Part shown: piece after piece, positions 1 through 7,128 of the stretch | Layout: each line of letters opens with the position of its first letter | How positions within the stretch are numbered: the first letter of the stretch is position 1 | Source: an uncultured Oscillospiraceae bacterium | GTDB taxonomy: Bacteria; Bacillota; Clostridia; Oscillospirales; Oscillospiraceae | DNA: 64,000 nucleotides | Direction: 5' to 3' | Assembly (NCBI GenBank): GCA_910588135.1 | Contig: CAJUOT010000002.1 | Span: forward strand, 1 to 64,000 | Translations under genes and position numbers: made by a program | Notes under the pieces: model-generated | The model's input: only the letters and a program-made list of their open reading frames with translations | The model's database searches: none | What the model was told of the DNA's origin: nothing

Positions 1-135
1 CAGGGCGGTCTCCACATTCTGGGGGTAGGGCATGCCGTGGGAGATGATGGTGGACTCCAAGGCCACCACGGGCTTTCCGGCAGCCAGGGCCTCGGCCACC
101 TCGGGGGATACGTCCAGATACTTGTTCAGTGCCAT
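1..135 (-). CDS. psuG: Pseudouridine-5'-phosphate glycosidase PsuG, N-terminal fragment
   Basis: Only the first 45 codons are inside the window; the gene runs off the left edge. The fragment contains the family's N-terminal block ALESTIISHGMPYPQN, which is characteristic of PsuG. The enzyme splits pseudouridine 5'-phosphate into uracil and ribose 5-phosphate in the cytoplasm. The ATG at 135 is preceded by GGAGG at a normal distance. The gene lies downstream of psuK on the same strand, so the two steps of pseudouridine breakdown (kinase then glycosidase) are neighbours. A 220-bp gap holding a palindromic repeat separates them. The identification rests on a short but very specific motif. Confidence 0.9.
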   Translation of the reverse strand, partial: MALNKYLDVSPEVAEALAAGKPVVALESTIISHGMPYPQNVETAL

Positions 136-170
136 GATAAAAACCTCCGTAAAATTTTTGATGTGCGCAA

Positions 171-341
171 AGCCTTCCCCCTTCCAGGGGGAAGGTGGCT
201 GGCCGTCAGGACAGACGGATGAGGGTGCGCGAAGGGGGTGCGCCCTGTGTCCCAATTTCAGAAAACGGGTGAGCTTGCACGTCCGCCCCCTCACCCGTCA
301 GCCTGCGGCTGACACCCTCCCCCCGCAGGGGGAGGGCTTAG
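171..341. repeat. Intergenic palindromic (REP-like) element
   Basis: The gap between psuK and psuG holds a composite palindromic element. One end is a hairpin with arms CCTTCCCCC (173-181) and GGGGGAAGG (187-195). The other end has GTCAGCC-TGC-GGCTGAC followed by a CCCTCCCCC/GGGGGAGGG hairpin. The two ends are roughly inverted copies of each other. Elements of this look are common between genes in Clostridia genomes. Only one copy is seen here. It would form a strong stem in the psuK-psuG transcript. Confidence 0.6.
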
Positions 342-355
342 CGAACGTGGTTCGC

Positions 356-1432
356 CTATCCCATCCGCTCCGCCAGCGCCTCCGCGCCCATGGCTGGGTT
401 GATGGTCTCGGCGCTCTCCATGGCCAGGGTCGCGGCGGCAAGGCCCGCCCGGGCGGTATTCTCCAGGGCGGTGCCCTCCAGGTAGGCCCAGGCCAGCGCC
501 GCCATGAACGCGTCCCCGCAGCCGGTGGTGTTCACCATGTCCCCCTCCATGCAGGGCAGATGCACCCGGCCGCTTTGGTCCGCCGCCAGCACCCCGTCCC
601 CGCCCAGGGAGATAAACACCCGGCGCAGGCCGGTTTCCAGCAGGGCGTCCGCCGCCCGGTTCAGGCCGGCCTCATCTGTGATCTCTACGCCGGACAGCAG
701 CTCGGCCTCGATTCGGTTGGGTTTGAGGGTGTGGAGCTTCCCCAGCACGGGCCGCAGCTTCTCCGCCTTGGCCGTGGACACCGGGTCGGCAAAAATAGGG
801 GGCTTCACGTGCTCCGCCAGCCATTGGATGGATTCCCCCGGGATGTTGGCGTCCACCACCACCAGCTGGGCGTTTTGCAGCAGCGGGGCCCGGGAGGCCA
901 GAAACGCCGGGGTGATGTGGCGGTAGATGTCCATGTCCGCCAGGGCCAGCTCCATCTCCCCCGTCTCGTCGGCGATAAAGAGGTAGGTGGAGGTGCGCTC
1001 CCCCGGCACCACCAGGGCGCGGCTGATGTCGATGCCCAGCTCCCCGCAGGAGGCGGCGATGCGCTGGGCGTGGCTGTCATCCCCGAAAGCGGTGAGCAGG
1101 CGGGTGTCCACCCCCAGCAGGGCCATGTTGTGGGCGATGTTCCGGCCCACGCCCCCCAGGCCCATGCGCACCGCGCCGGGGTTGGAGTCCGCCCGGACCA
1201 GGGGCGCGGCGGACACGCCGCCGATGTCCATGTTCACCCCGCCCACCACCACGGCGTAGGGCGCGGAGGACACAATGTAGCCCTTGCCGGCGATGTGGCC
1301 CTTTTTCATCAGGTTGGAGATGTGCACTGCCACCGACGAGCGGGCGATGCCCGCCCTGTCTGCCAGCTCCTGCTGGGAAATGAGCGGATTTTCCTCAATC
1401 CACCGGAGAAGCTGGCGCTCCCGCTGGGTCAT
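356..1432 (-). CDS. psuK: Pseudouridine kinase (PfkB family) with N-terminal helix-turn-helix domain
   Basis: This 358-residue protein has a winged-helix segment at about residues 1-50 (QQELADRAGIARSSVAVHIS). A ribokinase/PfkB fold follows from about residue 57 (VVGGVNMDIGG). Near the C-terminus is the family's second signature NTTGCGDAF, with the catalytic base Asp at about 307. The HTH-PfkB architecture, together with psuG directly downstream, identifies pseudouridine kinase (pseudouridine to pseudouridine 5'-phosphate). The ATG at 1432 is chosen because AGGAG lies 8 nt upstream; a GTG three codons earlier is the alternative. The HTH could let the enzyme repress its own promoter, which carries a perfect 16-bp palindrome. 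That regulatory role is inference. Confidence 0.9.
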   Translation of the reverse strand: MTQRERQLLRWIEENPLISQQELADRAGIARSSVAVHISNLMKKGHIAGKGYIVSSAPYAVVVGGVNMDIGGVSAAPLVRADSNPGAVRMGLGGVGRNIAHNMALLGVDTRLLTAFGDDSHAQRIAASCGELGIDISRALVVPGERTSTYLFIADETGEMELALADMDIYRHITPAFLASRAPLLQNAQLVVVDANIPGESIQWLAEHVKPPIFADPVSTAKAEKLRPVLGKLHTLKPNRIEAELLSGVEITDEAGLNRAADALLETGLRRVFISLGGDGVLAADQSGRVHLPCMEGDMVNTTGCGDAFMAALAWAYLEGTALENTARAGLAAATLAMESAETINPAMGAEALAERMG

Positions 1433-1462
1433 GGGCCTCACTCCTAAACTTTTCTTTCTTTG

Positions 1463-1494
1463 ATAAGCATATGCTTATTTCTTCGGTTTGTCAA
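1463..1494 (-). promoter_or_regulatory. psuK promoter with palindromic operator
   Basis: Read on the minus strand, a TTGACA -35 box (1489-1494) is followed by a 17-bp spacer and a TATGCT -10 box (1466-1471). The perfect palindrome ATAAGCATATGCTTAT (1463-1478) overlaps the -10 box. A protein bound there would block the promoter. The HTH domain fused to PsuK itself is the obvious candidate. Confidence 0.7.
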
Positions 1495-1522
1495 GCGGTA
1501 TTTTCCATTTTGGGCAAAAATG

Positions 1523-1550
1523 CCCGCCGGTCTCCCGGCGGGCCCCTTTT
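1523..1550 (-). terminator. Intrinsic terminator after the DUF2089/membrane protein pair
   Basis: CCCGCCGG (1523-1530), a TCTC loop and CCGGCGGG (1535-1542) form an 8-bp GC stem. On the minus strand it is followed by a T-rich stretch. It ends the 2219-to-1555 operon and separates it from psuK. Confidence 0.7.
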
Positions 1551-1554
1551 GATG

Positions 1555-1926
1555 TCACAGGTCTTGAATGCGGGTCTTTTTCACCTGCTGTACGGTTTTC
1601 CAGCGCTTGCACAGGCGGCACAGCCCATACACCGCCAACAGCAGCAGCGTGGGGATATTTTCCACCAAAAACGCCAGGGCCAGCGTTCCGCCCATGTCAG
1701 CCGCCGAGGAATAGCCGTTCACCTGAACCACCCAGATGACCAGCCGCACTATGCACCGCAGCAACCATAAACCGGGCAGAACAAAACCCAGCACCCGCCC
1801 TTTTTTCGCTGTCAGGAAAATTTCCACCGCGACGGCCGCCGCCAACACGGCCAGAATGATGGGCACATCCCGCACCGTAAGGGTAAACAGGTCCACGCCC
1901 TCTTCAAAATGAAACCCCGTGTTCAT
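1555..1926 (-). CDS. Small membrane protein, partner of the DUF2089 regulator
   Basis: This 123-residue protein has about three hydrophobic segments: roughly residues 22-38, 45-68 and 80-103. A basic C-terminus (RLCKRWKTVQQVKKTR) follows. I do not recognise a named family. Its ATG overlaps the stop of the upstream DUF2089 gene (ATGA), so the two are translated together and probably act together. Such small membrane proteins are often paired with DUF2089 regulators in Clostridia, as sensor or target; that role is inference. Confidence 0.75.
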   Translation of the reverse strand: MNTGFHFEEGVDLFTLTVRDVPIILAVLAAAVAVEIFLTAKKGRVLGFVLPGLWLLRCIVRLVIWVVQVNGYSSAADMGGTLALAFLVENIPTLLLLAVYGLCRLCKRWKTVQQVKKTRIQDL

Positions 1927-2219
1927 TGCCGTTCCTCCCTTGTCTTTCGGTACTCGCTCAGCAGAAGCTTGGCTGTGTCAAAGTCCAGCTTATCGTCCAC
2001 CGCCAGCCGTTTCACCAGCGCCACATAGGGGTCCGCCTCTGCCGTCTCCGACATCTGTATCTTTTGAATAAGCCGGTCCAGCCGCAGCCGCACCGTGGGA
2101 TAGCTGACGCCGTACTGCGCCGCCATCTCCTTGAGCGAGCCGGAAGCCAGGATGAACCGCTTTATGAACGCCGCGTCCTCGTCCTCCAGGCCCGCCATCC
2201 AGATGGGAACCGTGTCCAT
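1923..2219 (-). CDS. DUF2089 family DNA-binding protein
   Basis: The 98-residue protein contains the DUF2089 core: an acidic start (LEDEDAAFIKRFI), then GSLKEMAAQYGVSYPTVRLR, a clear helix-turn-helix, and LDRLIQKI. The C-terminal part is predicted to be helical. It is probably a transcriptional regulator of itself and its membrane partner. The ATG at 2219 is used because GGAGG lies upstream; an in-frame ATG at 2237 would put the Shine-Dalgarno sequence inside the gene. The promoter lies in a strikingly AT-rich stretch. Confidence 0.85.
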   Translation of the reverse strand: MDTVPIWMAGLEDEDAAFIKRFILASGSLKEMAAQYGVSYPTVRLRLDRLIQKIQMSETAEADPYVALVKRLAVDDKLDFDTAKLLLSEYRKTREERQ

Positions 2220-2244
2220 AGCCGCGCCTCCTTTCATAAAATTA

Positions 2245-2272
2245 ATTATAATATAAATTTTATAAAAGTCAA
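2245..2272 (-). promoter_or_regulatory. Promoter of the DUF2089 operon in an AT-rich island
   Basis: On the minus strand, TTGACT (2267-2272), a 16-bp spacer and TATAAT (2245-2250) form a strong sigma-A-type promoter. The spacer is almost pure A/T and contains the self-complementary ATAAAATTTAT-like run, a possible operator. The surrounding 2230-2300 is far more AT-rich than the rest of the window. Confidence 0.75.
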
Positions 2273-2285
2273 TCGCTATTTTTAT

Positions 2286-2332
2286 TTTAATAAAAATAAA
2301 AAGCGCCGCCCTGCTGACACAGAGCGGTGCTT
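2286..2332 (-). terminator. Intrinsic terminator of the PF04392 ABC operon
   Basis: On the minus strand a 13-bp stem with one mismatch (AAGCACCGCTCTG with CAGGGCGGCGCTT) is followed by TTTTTATTTTT. It lies just after the stop of the ATP-binding protein gene and ends that operon. Confidence 0.8.
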
Positions 2333-2351
2333 CTGCATATTCAACCTGAAC

Positions 2352-3146
2352 TCATCCCAGCAGCAGCTTGTCGTCCGCCTCGTCGGAGCCGGTGGCCTGC
2401 CCGAATCGGGCCAGCAGCTGCTCCACGGTGAGCTTCTTCTTGTCCTCCCCAGCGATGTCCAGCACAATCCGGCCCTCGTACATCATGATGAGCCGGTTGC
2501 CGTGGACAATGGCGTCCTTCATATTGTGGGTAATCATCAGGGTGGTGAGCTTATCCTTCTGCACGATGCGCTCGGTGGCGTCCAGCACCTTGGCCGCCGT
2601 CTTGGGGTCCAGCGCCGCGGTGTGCTCGTCCAGCAGCAGCAGCTCCGGCTTTTGCAGAGTGGCCATCAGCAGGGTCAGCGCCTGCCGCTGCCCGCCGGAC
2701 AGCAGCCCCACCTTGGAAGTGAGCCGGTCCTCCAGCCCCAGATCCAGGATTTTCAGCGTCTCCCGATAGTGCTCCCGCTCGTCCCGGGTGATGCCGGGGC
2801 GGAGGGTGCGCCCCTTCCCCCGGCGGGAGGCCAGGGCCATGTTCTCCTCAATCTGCATGGTGGCGGCGGTGCCCATCATGGGGTCCTGGAACACCCGGCC
2901 GATATACTTGGCCCGTTTGTGCTCCGGCAGCTTCGTCACATCCACGCCGCCGATGGAGATGGAACCGGAGTCCACCGGCCACACTCCCGCCACGGCGTTG
3001 AGCAGGGTGGACTTGCCCGCCCCGTTGCCGCCGATAACCGTGACGAAATCTCCGTCCGCCAGGGTGAGGGACACCCCGGCCAGCGCCGTTTTTTCGTTGA
3101 CGGTGCCGGGATTGAAGGTCTTGCAAATATCTTTTACCTCAAGCAT
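2352..3146 (-). CDS. ABC transporter ATP-binding protein (PF04392-type system)
   Basis: The 264-residue ATPase has Walker A GGNGAGKST, a Q-loop, the signature LLSGGQRQALTL, Walker B LLLLDEHTAALDP (Glu and His arranged as in related ATPases) and the switch His in MITHNM. It powers the import system encoded with the permease and binding protein. The ATG at 3146 overlaps the end of the permease gene by 8 nt, which shows translational coupling. Related three-gene systems are variously annotated for amino acids (TrpXYZ-like); the substrate cannot be read from this sequence. Confidence 0.9.
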   Translation of the reverse strand: MLEVKDICKTFNPGTVNEKTALAGVSLTLADGDFVTVIGGNGAGKSTLLNAVAGVWPVDSGSISIGGVDVTKLPEHKRAKYIGRVFQDPMMGTAATMQIEENMALASRRGKGRTLRPGITRDEREHYRETLKILDLGLEDRLTSKVGLLSGGQRQALTLLMATLQKPELLLLDEHTAALDPKTAAKVLDATERIVQKDKLTTLMITHNMKDAIVHGNRLIMMYEGRIVLDIAGEDKKKLTVEQLLARFGQATGSDEADDKLLLG

Positions 3147-4131
3147 CCTTGTCCCCCCCAATCTCTGCGTCCGCCCGGGCGCTCACGCCCGCCGGGGACA
3201 CCTTGGCCGTCCCCCGGAAGTACCTGCCCTTCCAGTAGGGCACCGCCAGGAACAGGGCCACAATCATGGCGGAGATCAGCTTCAGGTAGTTGGTGTTGAT
3301 ATCGCTGAAGCTCAGCACCGCCTGGATGACGATGTAGTAGATGACGGAGCCAATGGACACCGCCAGCAGCTTCAGGGCAAAGTTGTGGAAGATCCGGGAG
3401 AACAGCACCTCACCGATGATGACGGCGGCCAGGCCGATGACGATGGCCCCTTTGCCCATACTGGCATCGGAAAAACTCTGGTACTGGCTGAGCAGCGCCC
3501 CGGACAGGGCCACCAGGGCGTTGGACAGCATCAGGCCGATGACCGTGTTCACGCTGGTGTTGATGCCCTGGGCCCGGGCCATATTGAGGTTGGCCCCGGT
3601 GGCCCGGAGAGACGCCCCCAGCTCGGTGCCAAAGAACCAGTACAGCACGGCGATCACCGCCAGGGTGAACAGCCCCACCACGAGGATGGGATGCCGCCAC
3701 ACCGGCTCGGTTCCCTTGAGCACCTCCTGGAGGAAGCGGGAGGACACCAGCAGCTTCTCCAGGTTGACCTTGTCCTGGAGGTTGATGGCCATGTTGGCCT
3801 TCATGCCCATGATAGCCAGGTTGACCGACCACAGCCCCAGCTGGGTGAGAATGCCCGCCAGGATGGCGGGGATGCCGCACAGGGTGTGGAGCAGTCCCGT
3901 GGCCAGCCCGGTGAGCGCCCCCACCGCCAGCGCCGCCAGCAGAGCCAGCCAGATGTTCACCCCCGCGCCGAACAGCATCACGAAGGCGGCGCCGCCGGTG
4001 CAGAAGGAGCCGTCCACCGTCAGGTCGGCCACGTCCAGAATCTTGTAGGTAATATATACGCCGATGGCCATGATGCCCCAGATCAGTCCCTGGGATACGG
4101 CCCCCGGCAGCGCACCGAGAAAGTCAGTCAT
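3139..4131 (-). CDS. ABC transporter permease (BPD_transp_2 type)
   Basis: The 330-residue protein is hydrophobic throughout, with about eight or nine membrane segments. It has the branched-chain-amino-acid-permease-like pattern DVADLTVDGSF near residue 33 and a GLMLSNALVALSGALLSQYQ helix in the middle. It forms the membrane channel of the transporter. The start has GGGAGGG upstream. It lies 86 nt downstream of the binding protein gene, with a strong hairpin in the gap, and overlaps the ATPase gene. Confidence 0.9.
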   Translation of the reverse strand: MTDFLGALPGAVSQGLIWGIMAIGVYITYKILDVADLTVDGSFCTGGAAFVMLFGAGVNIWLALLAALAVGALTGLATGLLHTLCGIPAILAGILTQLGLWSVNLAIMGMKANMAINLQDKVNLEKLLVSSRFLQEVLKGTEPVWRHPILVVGLFTLAVIAVLYWFFGTELGASLRATGANLNMARAQGINTSVNTVIGLMLSNALVALSGALLSQYQSFSDASMGKGAIVIGLAAVIIGEVLFSRIFHNFALKLLAVSIGSVIYYIVIQAVLSFSDINTNYLKLISAMIVALFLAVPYWKGRYFRGTAKVSPAGVSARADAEIGGDKDA

Positions 4132-4170
4132 GGTGAAAATCCCTCCCTGTATTGTTTCGGATGCGCGAAA

Positions 4171-4201
4171 GCGGCGGGAGGGGGACGCCCCCTTCCGCCG
4201 C
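4171..4201 (-). terminator. Intercistronic stem-loop after the binding protein gene
   Basis: GGCGGGAGGGGG (4172-4183) pairs with CCCCCTTCCGCC (4188-4199) with one G-U wobble. No T-run follows, so it is more likely an RNA stabiliser or partial attenuator. Such a structure would leave the binding protein mRNA more abundant than the downstream permease and ATPase. Confidence 0.55.
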
Positions 4202-4217
4202 CCGCGTCATTCAGTTC

Positions 4218-5186
4218 TCAGCCGACAGCCTCGTAACCCTCGGGCACGTCAATATTCAGCGCCTCGCACATGGCGGGGTTATACTTCTTGGTGAACTCAG
4301 GGGCGTACTGAATAGCCATCTCCTCCACCTTGGCCTCGCCCTTGAGGATCTGGGCGGCCATCTCGCCGGTCTTGTAGCCGATGTCGTAGTAGCTGATGGA
4401 CAGGGTGGCCACGCCGCAACCCCGGCAGATATTCTCCTCGCCGCAGAACACGGGGATGTTGCCGTGGCAGATGTTGTCGATGATGCCGGTGCTGGCGGCG
4501 GCCTTGTTGTCCGTGGGGATATACAGCACGTCGCTGTTGTCCGCGGCGGTCTGGCACACGGCGGCGATGTCGTTGGAGTCGGAGAAGGCGTACTGCTTGC
4601 AGGTGTAGCCCATGCCCTCCAGATAGCCCTGGACGGTGTCCACCTGGTACTGGCTGTTGTCCTCGTTGGAGCAGTAGAGCAGGCCGATGTTCTTGGCCTC
4701 GGGGTACCAGTCTTTGATCATCTGGGCCTGCTGGTCCAGGGGGGCCAGGTCGGAGGTGCCGGACACGTTGTTGCCCAGGGTGCCGGAGAAGTTCTCAATG
4801 CCGAAGGCCACGCCGTACTCGGTGACGGAGGTGCCGAGTATGGGGATATCGCTGGTGGCGGCGGCCGCGGCCTGGAGGGCCGGGGTGGCGTTGGCCATGA
4901 TCAGGTCCACCTTTTGGGACACGAAGGTGGTGGCGATGGTGGAGCACATATTGGAGTCCTCGGCGGCGTTCTGGAGGTCATACTCCCAGCCATCTTCGCC
5001 AAAGGCGTCGTTCATGGCGTCGATAAAACCGTTCGTTGCGGCATCCAGCGCGTCATGGGTGACGAACTGGGAGATGCCCACCACGTACTTCTTATCTTTC
5101 CCGGCGCTGGAGTTGGAACAGGCGGCGAGGGACAGGCACATGGCCAGCGACAGCAGCAGCGCGGTCAGCTTCACAGTCTTTTTCAT
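4218..5186 (-). CDS. ABC transporter substrate-binding lipoprotein (PF04392 family)
   Basis: The 322-residue protein begins with a lipoprotein signal peptide (MKKTVKLTALLLSLAMCLSL then the lipobox AAC). It then has the PF04392 pattern KYVVGISQFVTHDALDAAT and a later block with YYDIGYKTGEMAAQIL. It is anchored outside the membrane and delivers an unknown small molecule to the permease. The ATG at 5186 has GGAGG 9 nt upstream. This is the first gene of a three-gene operon running to 2352. Confidence 0.9.
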   Translation of the reverse strand: MKKTVKLTALLLSLAMCLSLAACSNSSAGKDKKYVVGISQFVTHDALDAATNGFIDAMNDAFGEDGWEYDLQNAAEDSNMCSTIATTFVSQKVDLIMANATPALQAAAAATSDIPILGTSVTEYGVAFGIENFSGTLGNNVSGTSDLAPLDQQAQMIKDWYPEAKNIGLLYCSNEDNSQYQVDTVQGYLEGMGYTCKQYAFSDSNDIAAVCQTAADNSDVLYIPTDNKAAASTGIIDNICHGNIPVFCGEENICRGCGVATLSISYYDIGYKTGEMAAQILKGEAKVEEMAIQYAPEFTKKYNPAMCEALNIDVPEGYEAVG

Positions 5187-5254
5187 TCTCAAATTCCTCC
5201 AAACAATGGTCACTTTATCGCTTTGCCCTATCAAAGCATCCAGGGCGTAAAGGA

Positions 5255-5308
5255 GTGAGCTTTTCAGCTCACGGATGCTAGTATAATGCTTTAACGCATT
5301 GATGTCAA
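5255..5308 (-). promoter_or_regulatory. Promoter and 5' hairpin of the PF04392 ABC operon
   Basis: On the minus strand a perfect TTGACA (5303-5308), a 17-bp spacer and TATACT (5280-5285) form a near-consensus promoter. The expected transcript would start around 5273. It would open with a 7-bp stem closed by a GAAA tetraloop (5255-5272), a shape that usually protects an mRNA 5' end. Further downstream GCCCT and AGGGC (5242-5246 and 5225-5229) could also pair. Confidence 0.75.
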
Positions 5309-5355
5309 GGGCAATTTGCACAAACTTATCTTAAAGCGCCCGGACTTTTTGTTTT

Positions 5356-5681
5356 CGCTTCCCTCCAAGCTCCCTCGCAGCCATCTGCTCCGCGCTTCTT
5401 CTTTGTCACGCTGCGCAGACGGCTGACCGCTCGGCCGCTTTCGCTCCGCCTCGGCCTGGTCTGCGGGACCGCCGTGCGGCCCGCGCCCGGCCTCGCTTCC
5501 CTCCAAGCTCCCTCGCAGCCGCCTGCTCCGCGCCTCTTCTTTGTCACGCTGCGCAGACGGCTGACCGCTCGGCCGCTTTCGCTCCGCCTCGGCCTGGTCT
5601 GCGGGACCGCCGTGCGGCCCGCGCCCGGCCTCGCTTCCCTCCAAGCTCCCTCGCAGCCATCTGCTCCGCGCTTCTTCTTTG
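5356..5681. repeat. 138-bp tandem repeat, about 2.4 copies
   Basis: Unit 1 is 5356-5493, unit 2 is 5494-5631, and 50 bp of a third unit run to 5681. Units 1 and 2 differ at only about three positions. The period is a multiple of three, so some frames stay open, but there is no ribosome site or plausible product. The unit shares blocks (CGCAGACCAGGCCGAG, CAGCGTGAC on the minus strand) with other intergenic repeats in this window. It fills most of the 597-bp gap between the ABC operon and the glycosyltransferase gene. Confidence 0.85.
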
Positions 5682-5783
5682 AACAGTCCGTAAATACTTC
5701 CCTCCATGGGTGGACTTTTTCCGGCGCTTGTGCTAAAATGCAAACGACAATGGATTAGTATGCCAAACAAGGAGGGAACTCCC

Positions 5784-6506
5784 ATGCGCATCGACGTGCT
5801 GGGCGTCGCCTTTGACAACGTGACCATGGACGAAGCCGTGGACAGGGCGCTGGAGCTGCTGGAGCAGGACGGCCCCCATCTGGTGGCCACTCCCAATCCG
5901 GAGATCGTCCAGCGGGCCGCCAAGGACCCGGAGTACGCCAGGGTGCTGGCCGGGGCCGATCTGGTAGTCCCCGACGGGGTGGGCGTTATCCATGCCGCCA
6001 AGATCCTGGGCACCCCGCTGAAGGAGCGGGTGCCGGGCATCGACCTGGCCGCGCGGCTCATCGCCCACGCGGCGGGGACGGGCAGGCGCCTCTTCCTCCT
6101 GGGGGCCGCGCCCGGTGTTGCCGAGCAGGCCGCCGTCAATCTCCGCGCCGCATACCCCGGCCTCGTGGTGTGCGGCACCCATGACGGCTATTTCCAGGAG
6201 GACGGCCCGGTGGCGGACGCCATCCGGGCGGCCGGGGCCGACATCGTGTTCGTCTGCCTGGGGTTCCCCAAGCAGGAAAAGTGGATCGCCGCCCACGGCG
6301 GGGAGACCGGGGCGCGGCTGCTCATCGGCCTGGGCGGGGCGCTGGATGTCTTTTCCGGCAAGGTGGAGCGGGCCCCGGAGCGCTTCCAGAAGCTGGGGCT
6401 GGAGTGGCTGTACCGGCTGGTGAAGGAGCCCTCCCGCATCGGGCGCATGGCAAAGCTCCCCCTGTTCCTGCTCTCCGCCGCCGGGGCCAGAATCAGGCGC
6501 AGATAG
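5784..6506 (+). CDS. WecG/TagA/CpsF family glycosyltransferase (GT26)
   Basis: The 240-residue protein has all landmarks of the family: TPNPE (36-40), PDGVGV (63-68), GFPKQEKW (160-167), a glycine-rich IGLGGALDVFSGKVERAP block and LEWLYRLVKEPSR at the C-terminus. Family members transfer a sugar such as N-acetylmannosamine to an undecaprenyl-linked acceptor at the inner face of the membrane (teichoic acid or exopolysaccharide synthesis). The start at 5784 follows AAGGAGG; a longer frame upstream lacks a ribosome site. No other cell-wall polymer genes lie next to it, so the acceptor cannot be named. Confidence 0.9.
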   Translation: MRIDVLGVAFDNVTMDEAVDRALELLEQDGPHLVATPNPEIVQRAAKDPEYARVLAGADLVVPDGVGVIHAAKILGTPLKERVPGIDLAARLIAHAAGTGRRLFLLGAAPGVAEQAAVNLRAAYPGLVVCGTHDGYFQEDGPVADAIRAAGADIVFVCLGFPKQEKWIAAHGGETGARLLIGLGGALDVFSGKVERAPERFQKLGLEWLYRLVKEPSRIGRMAKLPLFLLSAAGARIRRR

Positions 6507-6567
6507 CGGCGCCGTCCGTCGGCCCATTCTTTCATTTTGGAATTTATAAAAGAAAGGTAGATGCTTT

Positions 6568-7128
6568 ATGGTTTATATCCTGCTGGGTTCCGGTTTTGAA
6601 GAGGCGGAGGCTCTCGCCGCCGCCGACGTGCTGCGCCGCGCCGAGCTCCCCGTCACGCTGGCCGGCATCGGCGGGGAGTACGTCACCAGCTCCCACGCCG
6701 TCACGGTCCGCGCCGACCAGCCCGTGGAGGACGTCGTCCTGCGGGACGGCGACATGGTGGTGCTCCCCGGCGGCCTGGGCGGCGTGAACGCCATCGAGGG
6801 CAGCGCCGCCGCCATGGCCCTTGTCCGTCAGGCGGCCGGGGACGCCAGCCTGTGGCTGGCCGCCATCTGCGCCGCCCCCACCCTGCTGGCCCGCGCGGGC
6901 CTGCTCCCCGCCGGGACGCCGTGCGTATGCTATCCCGGCATGGAGGGCGAACTGTCCGCCGCCGGAGCCGTCCCCATGATGGACCGTTCCACCGTTGTGG
7001 AAGGCAAGCTCATCACGGGCCGCGGGCCCGGCTCAGCCTTTGATTTCGCCCTGGCGCTGGCAGAGGCGCTGGCCGGCGCCTCCGCCGCCGAGCAGGTCCG
7101 CGCCGCGCTGCACTACCGTCAGGCATGA
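6568..7128 (+). CDS. DJ-1/PfpI family protein
   Basis: The 186-residue protein starts with the DJ-1 pattern GSGFEEAEALAAADVLRRA. It carries the reactive cysteine (Cys101) in the nucleophile elbow AAICAAPTLLA, and the conserved Glu near residue 12. It belongs to the DJ-1/PfpI/YajL group, for which deglycase, chaperone or oxidative-stress roles have been proposed. It overlaps the following cyclo-ligase gene by 4 nt (ATGA). The exact activity is not predictable. Confidence 0.9.
   Translation: MVYILLGSGFEEAEALAAADVLRRAELPVTLAGIGGEYVTSSHAVTVRADQPVEDVVLRDGDMVVLPGGLGGVNAIEGSAAAMALVRQAAGDASLWLAAICAAPTLLARAGLLPAGTPCVCYPGMEGELSAAGAVPMMDRSTVVEGKLITGRGPGSAFDFALALAEALAGASAAEQVRAALHYRQA

Noticed and set aside
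4152..5258. Long plus-strand open frame antisense to the PF04392 binding protein gene
   Set aside because: It is a GC-rich mirror of a clear lipoprotein gene. It lacks a ribosome site and any recognisable domain. The same holds for other long antisense frames, such as 8510-9574, 19256-20965 and 38615-40099.
5225..5286. H-type pseudoknot riboswitch for the PF04392 transporter
   Set aside because: Its first strand (5273-5279) lies directly after the -10 box and would fall before the expected transcript start. I kept only the simple hairpins.
5356..5681. CRISPR array
   Set aside because: The units are 138 bp with no distinct spacers and no cas genes nearby. They belong to the dispersed GC-rich repeat family.
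5291..6178. Minus-strand frame with 46-residue repeats across the 138-bp tandem array
   Set aside because: The repeats are open only because 138 is a multiple of three. There is no ribosome site, and the frame runs antisense into the TagA-type gene.
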